Below are positions 7,839-15,752 of a DNA stretch of 64,000 nt, piece after piece; position 1 is the stretch's first letter; the number at the start of each line of letters is the position of its first letter. Origin of the DNA: Galbitalea sp036271875. GTDB taxonomy: Bacteria > Actinomycetota > Actinomycetes > Actinomycetales > Microbacteriaceae. The position numbers were made by a program, and so were the translations under genes. The stretch lies in contig DATAZU010000017.1 in the NCBI GenBank assembly GCA_036271875.1, positions 181,466 to 245,465 on the forward strand, in the 5' to 3' direction. The notes under the pieces were generated by a model. It was given only the letters and a program-made list of their open reading frames with translations. It did no database searches and was not told where the DNA came from.

Positions 7839-8904
7839 CGAGTACGGCGACGGGTGAACCATCCGGCGAGATGTAGCGCTCGTTGCTCGCCTTCGCCGCA
7901 TTGCGCGCCGCGTCGACCGAGATTCCAAGCCCCGCCAGCCCGACCAGTGACTGCTCACGCAACTGGGCGCTGTTCTCGCCGACGCCAGCGGTGAACACCA
8001 GTGCATCCAGTCGGCCGAGCTCCACGAGGTACGCACCGATGTAGTGCCGGATGCGGTGTCGGTACACAGCGAGCGCGGCCTCGGCCGTGGCATCCCCCGC
8101 GGTCGCCTTGGTCTGCACGTCGCGCATGTCGCTCGACCCGGTGAGGCCCTGAAGGCCGCTCGAATGATTGAGCAGGTCGTCCAATTGGTTGAACGTCAGC
8201 CCGGCTTGCCGATGCAGATAGCTCAGGATGGCCGGGTCCAGATCGCCAGATCGCGTCCCCATCACGAGGCCCTCCAACGGCGTCATCCCCATACTGGTAT
8301 CGACGGATACTCCCCCGTCGATCGCGCAGGCGGATGCCCCGTTCCCGAGGTGAAGGACAATGAGCTTCGTGTCGGCGAGAGGCTTACCGAGAAACTCGGC
8401 GGCGCGCTTTGAGACGTAGCGATACGACGTCCCGTGGAAGCCATAGCGACGCACAGAATACTTATTCGCGAGCGCAGCGTCGATAGCGTACGTGTACGCC
8501 GCCGGGGCGAGCGTCCGGTGGAATGCGGTGTCGAAGACCGCGACCTCCGGAACTCCCGGAAGCGCTTTGCGGGCCGCTCGGATGCCGGTCAGATTCGCGG
8601 GATTGTGCAGCGGAGCCAGCGGCGATAGTTTCTCGATCTGCTGCTCGACCTTGTCGGTGATAACCGTCGCCTCGGTGAACACCTCTCCCCCGTGGACTAC
8701 CCGATGGCCGACGGCCGTGATCTCGTGGCCGGTTCCCAGAGCGTCGAGCGCTATCTTCATCGCGGCGACGTGGTCCTTAGCCTGCGAACCGGCTTCGCCG
8801 ATGCGTTCGACGAGCCCGTTCACGAGCGCCTCGCCCGACTCGACATCGACGAGCTGGTACTTGAGCGACGACGAGCCGGAGTTGACGACGAACACCTCGG
8901 TCAC
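7777..8904 (-). CDS. ackA: Acetate kinase
   Basis: It interconverts acetate plus ATP and acetyl phosphate plus ADP, completing the Pta-AckA pathway for acetate overflow or uptake. The N-terminal VNSGSSSLKY motif (residues 7-16), the VVHGG segment, FDTAFH and the HLGNG nucleotide site are all present. At 375 residues it is slightly shorter than enterobacterial AckA but normal for actinobacteria. Its start overlaps the pta stop by four bases (8901-8904), indicating translational coupling. Confidence 0.97.
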   Translation of the reverse strand: MTEVFVVNSGSSSLKYQLVDVESGEALVNGLVERIGEAGSQAKDHVAAMKIALDALGTGHEITAVGHRVVHGGEVFTEATVITDKVEQQIEKLSPLAPLHNPANLTGIRAARKALPGVPEVAVFDTAFHRTLAPAAYTYAIDAALANKYSVRRYGFHGTSYRYVSKRAAEFLGKPLADTKLIVLHLGNGASACAIDGGVSVDTSMGMTPLEGLVMGTRSGDLDPAILSYLHRQAGLTFNQLDDLLNHSSGLQGLTGSSDMRDVQTKATAGDATAEAALAVYRHRIRHYIGAYLVELGRLDALVFTAGVGENSAQLREQSLVGLAGLGISVDAARNAAKASNERYISPDGSPVAVLVIPTNEELEIARQSVAALAG

Positions 8905-10997
8905 GCTGACGCCGCCTGGATCGCGGTGATGGCGATCGTGTTGACGATGTCTTCGACGAGCGCGCCGCGCGACAGATCGTTGACCGGCTTGTTGAGGCCT
9001 TGCAGGACGGGTCCGATTGCTACAGCCCCGGCGCTGCGCTGCACCGCCTTGTACGTATTGTTACCGGTGTTCAGGTCGGGGAAGATGAACACGGTCGCGC
9101 GACCAGCCACCTTCGATCCCGGCAGCTTTTGAGCCCCGACCGTGGCATCCGCCGCAGCGTCGTACTGGATGGGGCCGTCGACGAGCAGGTCGGGCCTGCG
9201 TTGCCGGACAAGCGCCGTGCCCTCCCGCACCTTTTCGACATCCGCCCCGCTTCCGGATTCTCCGGTCGAGTAGCTGAGCATCGCGATGCGCGGCTCGATC
9301 CCGAACTGCACAGCGGTCTCCGACGACGAGATCGCGATGTCAGCGAGCTGTTCGGCGGTCGGGTCGGGGATGACGGCGCAGTCTCCGTAGACGAGCACGC
9401 GATCGGCGAGCGCCATCAGGAACACGCTCGACACCACGGATACGTCGGGCCGCGTCTTGATGATTTCGAACGCTGGACGGATGGTGTTCGCCGTCGTGTG
9501 AACCGCGCCGGACACCATGCCATCGGCGATACCCTGGTGCACCATCATCGTTCCGAAGTACGAGCCGTCCGTTACGGTGTCACTCGCCTGCTCGACGCTC
9601 ACGCCCTTCGGCGAGCGGATGCGGTGATATTCCTCGGCGAATTGGGCACGCAGTTCCGAGGTGAGGGGGTCGATGACGTCTGCATCCGACAGATCGAGCC
9701 CCAGTTCCGTTCCGCGCGCGCGAACCGTCGCCTCGACTCCGAGGATCGTTAGCCGAACCGCCTTGCGCGCGAGCAGTTCGCTCGCGGCACGCAGAATCCG
9801 ATCGTCGTTACCTTCCGGCAGGACGATGTGCATGATCTTCGCGCGCGCTCGCTCGAGGATTCCGTATTCGAACATCAGCGGCGTGACCACGCTCGACGGG
9901 CTGACCTCGAGTTGCGCGAGCAGTTCGGCGGCGTCAACGTGCTCGTCGAAGAGGGCGCGCGCAATGTCGTACTTTCGCTGCGAGTCCGCGGCGAGCCGTC
10001 CGCGCGTCTGCGAGATGCGCCGCAGCGTCTCGAACGTGTCAAGGCTCGTCAGCGCGATGGGGAGCGTCGACCCGATACCGGAGATCAGCCGCTGCACCTG
10101 CGGCGCCAGTTCGAATCCACCGTTGAGGATGACACCGGCCAGCGATGGAAAAGTTCCCGAGCCGTGCGCAAGGAGTACTCCGACCAGAACGTCCGCTCGG
10201 TCACCGGGCGTGACGACGATCGCTCCCTCGGTGAGCCTGGTGAGCACGTTCTCCATCGACATCGCCGCGACAATCGTGGCGAGCGACTCGCGACCGAGCA
10301 GTGCCTGATCGCCCCAGAGGAGTCGCGCCTCCGTCGCTCTGAGGAGTGCCCCAACCGTTGGCGCGACCAGGAGCGCATTCTCCGGGATCGCCCAGACCGG
10401 AACATCCACTCCGCCGGATGAAACGGATGCCGCCACGGCTTTCGCAATCGACTCGAGCTGCGTCGGGTCGGCCCGGTTGACGATGATCGCGAGGAGCCCC
10501 GCGTGCTGGCCGCGGAGTTCCGCGGTGGTGAGCTCGGCCACTTGACGCATTTCATCCGGGGTTCGGTCGCCCTCACCCTCGGTCGTGCGCCCGCCGAGAA
10601 CCAGAAGAACGGGCGCGCCGAGATTTGCCGCGATCCGCGCGTTGTATGAGAGCTCAGTCGGGCTGCCGACATCCGTGAAATCGGAGCCGAGGATGACGAC
10701 CGCGTCGCAGTTTCGCTCCATCGCCGCGAAGCGGGACACGATCTCGGTGAGCGCGCCATCCGGATCCGAGTGCACGCGTTCGTAGCTGACGCCGATGCAG
10801 TCTTCGCGGCTGACATCCGCCGAGTCGTGCTCGAGCAACAGATCAAGCACGTAATCCGGCTCGGTCGTTGATCGCGAGATCGGACGAAACACGCCAACCC
10901 GCCCAGCCCGTCGCGCCAGAGTCTCGAGTACTCCTAAGGCGACCGTCGACTTGCCGGTATGGCCTTCGGCGGAGGTCACATAGATGCGAGTGGGCAC
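8901..10997 (-). CDS. pta: Phosphate acetyltransferase, long multi-domain form
   Basis: It transfers acetyl between CoA and phosphate, feeding or draining acetyl-CoA through acetyl phosphate. The 698 residues comprise an N-terminal P-loop domain related to dethiobiotin synthetase (EGHTGKST at about 11-18), a central DRTGG-type region, and the C-terminal catalytic PTA_PTB domain (about 375-698). The gene is the first of the pta-ackA operon. Upstream lies a repeat-rich intergenic region and the tRNA-Ser island. Confidence 0.97.
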   Translation of the reverse strand: MPTRIYVTSAEGHTGKSTVALGVLETLARRAGRVGVFRPISRSTTEPDYVLDLLLEHDSADVSREDCIGVSYERVHSDPDGALTEIVSRFAAMERNCDAVVILGSDFTDVGSPTELSYNARIAANLGAPVLLVLGGRTTEGEGDRTPDEMRQVAELTTAELRGQHAGLLAIIVNRADPTQLESIAKAVAASVSSGGVDVPVWAIPENALLVAPTVGALLRATEARLLWGDQALLGRESLATIVAAMSMENVLTRLTEGAIVVTPGDRADVLVGVLLAHGSGTFPSLAGVILNGGFELAPQVQRLISGIGSTLPIALTSLDTFETLRRISQTRGRLAADSQRKYDIARALFDEHVDAAELLAQLEVSPSSVVTPLMFEYGILERARAKIMHIVLPEGNDDRILRAASELLARKAVRLTILGVEATVRARGTELGLDLSDADVIDPLTSELRAQFAEEYHRIRSPKGVSVEQASDTVTDGSYFGTMMVHQGIADGMVSGAVHTTANTIRPAFEIIKTRPDVSVVSSVFLMALADRVLVYGDCAVIPDPTAEQLADIAISSSETAVQFGIEPRIAMLSYSTGESGSGADVEKVREGTALVRQRRPDLLVDGPIQYDAAADATVGAQKLPGSKVAGRATVFIFPDLNTGNNTYKAVQRSAGAVAIGPVLQGLNKPVNDLSRGALVEDIVNTIAITAIQAASA

Positions 10998-11104
10998 GGC
11001 CCAAGCCTATGCACCGGCCCCGGATCGCGACACAGAGGGAACAGGCTAAGGTCCCTTTTGATCTGCCATGGTCCCGTTTCGCTCCCTGAGCTTGATCGCT
11101 CGCA

Positions 11105-11172
11105 GAGCGCACTCGCTCCCCGAGCGCACTCGCTCCCCGAGCGCACTTCGGTCACTGAGCTTGTCGAAGGGC
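11105..11172. repeat. Tandem 17-bp units running into a dispersed intergenic repeat
   Basis: Two perfect copies of GAGCGCACTCGCTCCCC (11105-11121 and 11122-11138) are followed by a partial third. This runs into GGTCACTGAGCTTGTCGAAG (11150-11169), which matches an arm of the hairpin at 59912-59970. This family of CTGAGCTTGTCGAAG repeats is, to my knowledge, common between genes in actinobacterial genomes. Confidence 0.8.
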
Positions 11173-11190
11173 CGAAGGATGCGGTGTCCA

Positions 11191-11289
11191 GAAGAATTCG
11201 CCCAGTGACCCACGGCGCACGCTTGGAAAGCATGTTGGGTACAAGCCCTCGGCCGTGTCGTGGGGAGTCGAATCCCCGTCACGAGGAAA
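11191..11289 (+). pseudogene. tRNA-Ser pseudogene (decayed copy)
   Basis: The first 62 bases match the intact tRNA-Ser(GGA) at 11437 with seven differences, all transitions, and keep the GGA anticodon loop. After the variable arm there is an insertion of about nine bases before a recognisable T-arm (GGGGAGTCGAATCCCC). The 3' acceptor strand no longer pairs with the 5' strand, so it should not fold into a working tRNA. It may mark a past tandem duplication or an att-type remnant. Confidence 0.75.
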
Positions 11290-11436
11290 ATGCCACAGGG
11301 ATCTTCCTCGCCGGGAGCGTAAGAGGCGCTATCGCTCCTCGGTTAGGGTGCAAAAACTCGGGCACCGATTAGAGTCCCCACGTCATACCTGTAGGATTCC
11401 CTATGGCTTTCCCGCCCATGGCGGCAGTCAAAGCCA

Positions 11437-11521
11437 GGAGAATTCGCCTAGTGGCCTATGGCGCACGCTTGGAAAGCGTGTTGGGTGCAAGCCCTCGGGG
11501 GTTCGAATCCCCCATTCTCCG
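11437..11521 (+). tRNA. tRNA-Ser, anticodon GGA
   Basis: The 85-nt type II tRNA has acceptor strands GGAGAAT and ATTCTCC, an anticodon stem CACGC/GCGTG with loop TTGGAAA (anticodon GGA), a long variable arm and the T-arm GGGGGTTCGAATCCCCC. The discriminator is G, and CCA is not encoded. It borders the accessory island that follows and is the likely insertion target. Confidence 0.97.
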
Positions 11522-11705
11522 CCGATTTTTCCCTTTGTTTTGATGGGTTTTCAGCCCTTTCGAGGGCTCCGACGGGCCTATCCCCACAGAAACACCACAG
11601 ATTTTTCCGAGCAGCCACTGCCCGGGAGTTCGGGGCTGGCTGTCGGGGCTGCGAAACGGCTCGGTCGTCTTCGTCGACGTGCCTGCGTCGAGTCATACTG
11701 TCTGC

Positions 11706-12356
11706 ATGGGTGCCGCCGAACGTGAGCGTCTTGACGCTGCGAAGAACAATATGGCTTCAGTCGGATGGGGCAAGGGTGACGAATCAATGCAGGCGCAGGA
11801 GGCAGTTCTCGTTGCTGAAAGAGAATTAGCCGCCGCGGACGGCGGGTCATACGCCGAGGTCATCGACCTTGGCGTCACGTGGGATAGCGGCGCACCGATG
11901 CCACAGGTGATATCGGGCGGGTCCACTACCGCGGTCCTTTGTTACGCGAGCGAGCCTCGAGGCAACGCTGAGGTTGATACGGCGCCGACTTCCGTATCGA
12001 CGAAGGGGCGTTCCAACCTCATTCGATTCACCTTCTCGCTGTGCTCGAGCATTCGGTTCGGCGCACCCAACGACGAGGTCCTGCACGGCCATCCCCTGTA
12101 CGGGCACGGGCTCCAGTTCTATCAAGCGCATATTGTTCGCAACTCGACGTGGCTCACTGAGCTGAACGCAATCAACTCGGCGCACTCGCACTATCGAGGG
12201 CCAAGTGATCGAACGCACTTCCTTTTTGCCTTTCACGACGAAACGTTCGAAGCGATCGCCGACGATGTTCGTGTCGAGGAGTTCGAGGGTTCGATGAAGT
12301 CGGCGTTGGCTGCCGAGGCAGCTCGCCAGACGTCTTGGGATCTCAGTGAAGCCTGA
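11706..12356 (+). CDS. Uncharacterised protein overlapping kptA
   Basis: I cannot assign a function. From the ATG at 11706 the protein has 216 residues; a GTG at 11679 is an alternative. The central part has the motifs PNDEVLHGHPLYGHGL and HFLFAFHDETFEAIAD, which I associate from memory with a widespread but unnamed protein family. There is no signal peptide or membrane segment. The stop overlaps the kptA GTG start by 11 bases, so the two are translationally coupled. Base composition looks less GC-rich than the surrounding core genes, consistent with acquisition together with the tRNA-Ser island. Confidence 0.65.
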   Translation: MGAAERERLDAAKNNMASVGWGKGDESMQAQEAVLVAERELAAADGGSYAEVIDLGVTWDSGAPMPQVISGGSTTAVLCYASEPRGNAEVDTAPTSVSTKGRSNLIRFTFSLCSSIRFGAPNDEVLHGHPLYGHGLQFYQAHIVRNSTWLTELNAINSAHSHYRGPSDRTHFLFAFHDETFEAIADDVRVEEFEGSMKSALAAEAARQTSWDLSEA

Positions 12357-12891
12357 CGATCTCAGTCGCGCCGTTTCGCATGCACTTCGTCACGATCCTT
12401 CGGGGTACGGACTAGAACTCGATTCGGAGGGCTGGGTCGAAATTTCCGACCTACTGACAGGTCTTCGTGCGCGGGGATCGAAGTGGACCTCCGTCGACGA
12501 GAACGCGCTGGATCTGATGATCTCCAACGCGGCAAAGCAGCGTTTTGAAATTGACGGGTCACGTATTCGTGCGTTCTACGGCCATTCCGTTGAAGGTCAG
12601 ATCGCCAGACCGATCGTTGATCCGCCGGATGTCCTTTTTCACGGAACATCGCCCGACGCGTGGCAAAGTATTCAGGCCGTCGGGCTCCTTCCAATGAGTC
12701 GCCAAAGCGTGCACCTCTCGATTGACGAAACAACGGCCGCAAAAGTAGGGGCGCGGAAAACAAGCACGCCAATCGTCCTTACGGTAGACGCTCGCGCAGC
12801 CCAGGCCGCGGGGATCGCGTTCTCTCTTGGAAACGAAAACGCTTGGGTGGCTACTGCAATCCCGCCTCAATTCATCGCTCTGTCGGAATAG
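12346..12891 (+). CDS. kptA: RNA 2'-phosphotransferase (Tpt1/KptA family)
   Basis: The family removes an internal 2'-phosphate from RNA using NAD+, releasing nicotinamide and ADP-ribose 1'',2''-cyclic phosphate; its bacterial substrate is not settled. Residues about 4-40 show the signature LSRAVSHALRHDP...GYGLELDSEGWV with the conserved Arg-His pair. RFEI..RIRAFYGHSV (about 65-86) and FHGTSPDAW (about 99-107) follow, matching the NAD-binding half. Length 181 is normal. It starts with GTG inside the end of the preceding unknown gene. The location in a tRNA-linked island suggests horizontal acquisition. Confidence 0.9.
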   Translation: MKPDDLSRAVSHALRHDPSGYGLELDSEGWVEISDLLTGLRARGSKWTSVDENALDLMISNAAKQRFEIDGSRIRAFYGHSVEGQIARPIVDPPDVLFHGTSPDAWQSIQAVGLLPMSRQSVHLSIDETTAAKVGARKTSTPIVLTVDARAAQAAGIAFSLGNENAWVATAIPPQFIALSE

Positions 12892-12896
12892 ATGCG

Positions 12897-13080
12897 TTAG
12901 TGGCGACTCGGTATAACTTTCTTCGTCCGCACTTCATCGAGTCGTTCTGAAACGGCATCAAGATCGTCGTCGAACAGGTCCGCGCAGGTGTCGAGTGTCG
13001 TCGCCGCCGACGCGTGGCCAAGCATTCGCGGCACCGCCTTGACGTTTGCTTGAGGACATCGCCATGAAACAGCGTCGGAG
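12897..13080 (-). pseudogene. Tyrosine recombinase (integrase) C-terminal remnant
   Basis: The last 47 or so codons read ANVKAV.RMLGHASAATTLDTCADLFDDDLDAVSERLDE, the C-terminal end of actinophage/ICE tyrosine integrases. The catalytic Tyr expected in DTYADLF is Cys here (codon at 12986-12984), and a one-base frameshift near 13050 separates it from a MAMSSS-like upstream segment in another frame. Nothing further N-terminal is recognisable. It is an inactive scrap of the element that presumably built the island beside tRNA-Ser. The rest of 12892-13246 shows no gene. Confidence 0.8.
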
Positions 13081-13246
13081 AAAATGCATCCACCAGCGTT
13101 GGTATTCTCGTGGAGTGACAAGAACACGTTCTCTCTAATTCATATCCCGGTGGCCCTTGGCGGCCCACCCGTTTATTGACACCGTTCAGATCCGGCGCAG
13201 TGCGTCGAGATCCGGTGTTCGTTCGAAGAGAGAGTCGTTAACTTAG

Positions 13247-13852
13247 TTGCTGTTGATTTCCGGGGCGAGCGGCGTGGGAAAGTCCACCGTGCGCCCGCTT
13301 GTCACCGACCTGCTTGGTGATGTGATCGAAGGCGTTGAGCTCGGCCACCTTTCTCCAGTGCCGCGCTTCCCCACCAAAGCCTGGAGGCAAGAGTGCGTCG
13401 AACTAGCCGTTCAACGTGCAATCGAGTTGGATCGCGATGGACGACACCTGCTGTTGTCGGGAGACCCTGTCGCCGCGGGCGAAGTCCTTGCCGCGCCTTC
13501 CGCCGACCAAATCGACGCCAGCATCTGCTTGCTGGATGCGACGCCCGAGGTGCAGATGGCACGACTGCGTGGCCGCGGCGATCCTGAGGCACCTCTCGTT
13601 CATCACGTCGCCTATGCGGAGTGGTTGCGCAGCCATGCGGTCGATCCCACCCACGTCCCGGAGGTTCTGACGGCGAACAGCTGGCAGCCGATGCGCTGGG
13701 AGCGGTGGACCACCGTGGAAAGCGGGGATTCGAGGTGGGCAATGACCCGGCTGGACAGTTCCGACCTAGATCCTGCTGAAGTCGCACAGGCCGCCGCACA
13801 GTGGTGCATCGATTCGTTCGACGGTCGCGCCCCGATCTTTCCCCGTCGATAG
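13247..13852 (+). CDS. P-loop NTPase / small-molecule kinase-like protein
   Basis: The 201-residue protein begins with a Walker A motif, SGASGVGKST, at residues 5-14, followed by the architecture of nucleoside/gluconate-type kinases. A LLSGD strand lies near residue 71, and an ATPEVQMARLRGRGD segment like the LID/Arg region near 99-113. It starts with TTG immediately after an in-frame TAG, and the N-terminus is tight against the P-loop, so a few N-terminal residues may be lost. The substrate cannot be told. It lies within the decayed tRNA-Ser island. Confidence 0.6.
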   Translation: MLLISGASGVGKSTVRPLVTDLLGDVIEGVELGHLSPVPRFPTKAWRQECVELAVQRAIELDRDGRHLLLSGDPVAAGEVLAAPSADQIDASICLLDATPEVQMARLRGRGDPEAPLVHHVAYAEWLRSHAVDPTHVPEVLTANSWQPMRWERWTTVESGDSRWAMTRLDSSDLDPAEVAQAAAQWCIDSFDGRAPIFPRR

Positions 13853-13987
13853 TGGGCTCTCGACGGGGTGTAATGGATCGCTGACCCTGTGACAGCGCGC
13901 TTCGTGAGGAGCGCCTTCGCGTCACAACCCGCCGCAAGCCGGGCCTTGAGGTGTTCCGCCACAACGGTCGTTGAATCGTCGTAACGG

Positions 13988-14215
13988 TCAACGACCCCGG
14001 TACTGGCGCGCGATCCAGTTCTGCCAGGACACCAGCACTCGCGAAGAGTTCCGATGCGGCTGAGGAGTCTGGTGGTGCCTTTCGGGGTTTCGTGGATGCG
14101 AGTGCCTGTCGCGCGCGTCCGGAACGGAATGCTCGTGCGGCTGGTTTTCGCCGTGCGCGGGTACTCCCGGCATCTGGTGAGTTGCGTCGTGCAGAGCGGA
14201 TGTGACCTTGTTCAT
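13988..14215 (-). CDS. Small His/Pro-rich hydrophilic protein (75 aa)
   Basis: The ATG at 14215 follows a good AGGAGA ribosome site at seven bases, which is the main support for a real gene. The product is very rich in His, Pro and Arg (residues about 20-56) and ends with SSRVLVSWQNWIARQYRGR, a more ordered-looking tail. I recognise no family. It is divergent from the tetR gene downstream on the plus strand and lies just 3' of the oxidoreductase remnant. It could be a metal-binding or nucleic-acid-binding small protein. The 135 bases between it and the P-loop gene show no gene. Confidence 0.5.
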   Translation of the reverse strand: MNKVTSALHDATHQMPGVPAHGENQPHEHSVPDARDRHSHPRNPERHHQTPQPHRNSSRVLVSWQNWIARQYRGR

Positions 14216-14234
14216 GGAATCTCTCCTGTTGTGT

Positions 14235-14375
14235 TTAGTCGGCAATGATCACGAGACAGCCCCGCAACTCGATTCGTGTCCATGCCGTCTCAATGTGGTT
14301 GAGCGGCATCGTCGTGACGTCGACCGTCAGCTCGCCGGTGCGAACCCGGTCGAGTACTGCTGCCGTCACGTCCAC
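14235..14375 (-). pseudogene. 3' remnant of an oxidoreductase gene (zinc alcohol dehydrogenase-like)
   Basis: About 45 in-frame codons (GVDVTAAVLDRV... to ...RGCLVIIAD) resemble the C-terminal tail of medium-chain alcohol dehydrogenase/quinone oxidoreductases. The preceding catalytic and Rossmann parts are gone, and the frame runs straight into the tetR operator region. Such regulators often sit divergently from the oxidoreductase they control, so this is probably the deleted partner. The similarity is short, so the assignment is tentative. Confidence 0.4.
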
Positions 14376-14409
14376 CCCTCCTCTTACAGCGTTAGAGAAG
14401 TAAGGTATG

Positions 14410-14424
14410 TCTAACACCGTTAGA
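14410..14424. promoter_or_regulatory. Candidate TetR operator
   Basis: A perfect inverted repeat, TCTAAC-ACC-GTTAGA, lies 22 bases upstream of the tetR-type start at 14446. A half-site, GTTAGAG, lies about 15 bases further upstream. The position fits autoregulation plus control of the (now truncated) divergent gene. Confidence 0.6.
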
Positions 14425-14445
14425 GACATCTCGCAAGGAGCACCA

Positions 14446-15057
14446 GTGGCGCTGGACCGGCAACAGGTCGTCGACGAAGCCCTGCGCCTCCTCGATGACC
14501 AGGGTCTGGATGCCCTCAGCCTGCGCGCCCTCGCCGGTCGCCTCGGAGTTCAGGCGCCGACTCTTTACTGGCACATCGGGAACAAGTCCGAGCTCCTCGA
14601 CGCGCTCGCCGACGCAATCATGGATGAGGCCATCCAAGCGATCCCGGAAGCCGGGCCCGCGGGGAGCTGGGAGGAATGGCTGCTGGCCGTGCTCGTCGGG
14701 TTCCGCGGAACCATGCTCCGACACCGCGACGGCGCGAGGACGATCTCCGGCGCACGCACATCCCTCCGTCGTGGGGATTTCTCCGAGCTCGCGATGTCCA
14801 CCCTGGCCGCGCGTGGTGTCGAACCCCAGCGAGCACGACTCCTTGTGCTCGCTGCGGAACGCTTTACCTTCGGGTACGTCCTCGAAGAGCAGGCACCCAC
14901 GGATGACACTCGCCAGGTTCCCGACATCGACGAGCTGCAACGGCGCTTCCCCGTTATGACGCAAGCCATCGGCAGCTACTTCGCCACTGGTCGCACCGTC
15001 GACGACCTCTATCGCGACATCGCCCGACTCATCCTCGATCTGCCCTCGCAGATCTGA
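14446..15057 (+). CDS. TetR-family transcriptional regulator
   Basis: The GTG at 14446 is five bases after an AAGGAG ribosome site, so the upstream ATG at 14407, which would place the operator inside the gene, is rejected. The 203-residue protein has the N-terminal helix-turn-helix LSLRALAGRLGVQAPTLYWHIGNKSELLDAL (split here by description: HTH at about 25-50) and a C-terminal domain like that of classical TetR. It probably represses itself and a divergent gene of which only a remnant survives (14235-14375). Confidence 0.88.
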   Translation: MALDRQQVVDEALRLLDDQGLDALSLRALAGRLGVQAPTLYWHIGNKSELLDALADAIMDEAIQAIPEAGPAGSWEEWLLAVLVGFRGTMLRHRDGARTISGARTSLRRGDFSELAMSTLAARGVEPQRARLLVLAAERFTFGYVLEEQAPTDDTRQVPDIDELQRRFPVMTQAIGSYFATGRTVDDLYRDIARLILDLPSQI

Positions 15058-15069
15058 GGCTAGCGCGAA

Positions 15070-15669
15070 TCACTCGGATTCCGTTCGTCCCGAATATTTG
15101 CCGATCAGCGGGAGCCATACCTGATCCACAATCTCCACCAGCACTTCGTCCGACATCGGCGCGAGCGACATGACGGCCTCGTGCCGATATAGGTCGTATG
15201 GCAGAGCGAGAACCCGCTCCGGAATCTCACCCGGACCGATCTCACCGCGGGCGACGGCACGGTCGAGCGCGGCGTCGACGGCGTTGGCGCGGTTGCCGAA
15301 CAGCGCCGCTCTCAACTCTCGAGGCGTCGCCTCGACCTGGTCGAAGTGCGTGCCGATCAGTCCGCTGAAGATGGCGGTGAGATCGGTGATGCGGCCGTTT
15401 GAGGCGCGCATCAGGGTGAGGATGTCACTCCGCAGGGAGCCGGTGTCGACCTCGACGGTCGGCAGCTTTGTACCGTGATGTTCGAGCACTGCAAATAGAA
15501 GCTCGCGCTTGGTCGGCCATCGCCGATAGATCACCTGCTTCGCGGTTTTGGCCTGCTGGGCGAGCGCCTCGTAGGTGAGCGCGCTGTATCCGCGGTCGCT
15601 CAGGATGTCCCAACCCGCCTCGAGGACGGCAGCCTCGAGCTCCGCTCCGCGTCTGCGTGTTGCGGTCAT
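15070..15669 (-). CDS. TetR-family repressor of the adjacent MFS exporter
   Basis: This 199-residue regulator has an N-terminal HTH (LTYEALAQQAKTAKQVIYRRW, about residues 31-50) with the usual Tyr-Arg-Trp recognition end, and a ligand-binding C-terminal domain. GGAGG lies four bases before its ATG. It is divergent from the MFS gene at 15753, with two matching 24-bp operators in the 83-base gap. The layout indicates a drug- or metabolite-responsive repressor controlling the exporter and itself. Confidence 0.9.
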   Translation of the reverse strand: MTATRRRGAELEAAVLEAGWDILSDRGYSALTYEALAQQAKTAKQVIYRRWPTKRELLFAVLEHHGTKLPTVEVDTGSLRSDILTLMRASNGRITDLTAIFSGLIGTHFDQVEATPRELRAALFGNRANAVDAALDRAVARGEIGPGEIPERVLALPYDLYRHEAVMSLAPMSDEVLVEIVDQVWLPLIGKYSGRTESE

Positions 15670-15678
15670 CCCGCCTCC

Positions 15679-15740
15679 ATAAGAACCACTTGCGTTTCTT
15701 ATTCTAGCTCTCTAACATAAGAAACGCACACGGTTCTTAT
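15679..15740. promoter_or_regulatory. Pair of 24-bp operators between tetR and the MFS exporter
   Basis: Sites 15679-15702 and 15717-15740 are inverted copies of each other, differing at a few central bases, and each is itself an imperfect palindrome bounded by ATAAGAA and TTCTTAT. Their 38-bp centre-to-centre distance and position across both promoters suggest cooperative TetR binding that blocks both divergent genes. Confidence 0.8.
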
Positions 15741-15752
15741 TGAGAGGTTGCG

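Noticed and set aside
12346..12891. kptA as evidence of tRNA splicing in this organism
   Set aside because: Bacterial KptA occurs without introns needing 2'-phosphate removal; nothing in the window shows such a substrate.
13612..13962. Minus-strand frame of 116 residues with an AEHLKARLAAGCDAKALL start
   Set aside because: Two thirds is antisense to the P-loop gene, and the first 37 residues have no ribosome site or recognisable family.
11522..14215. Intact prophage or ICE at tRNA-Ser
   Set aside because: Only a frameshifted integrase tail is left, with no structural, replication or conjugation genes.
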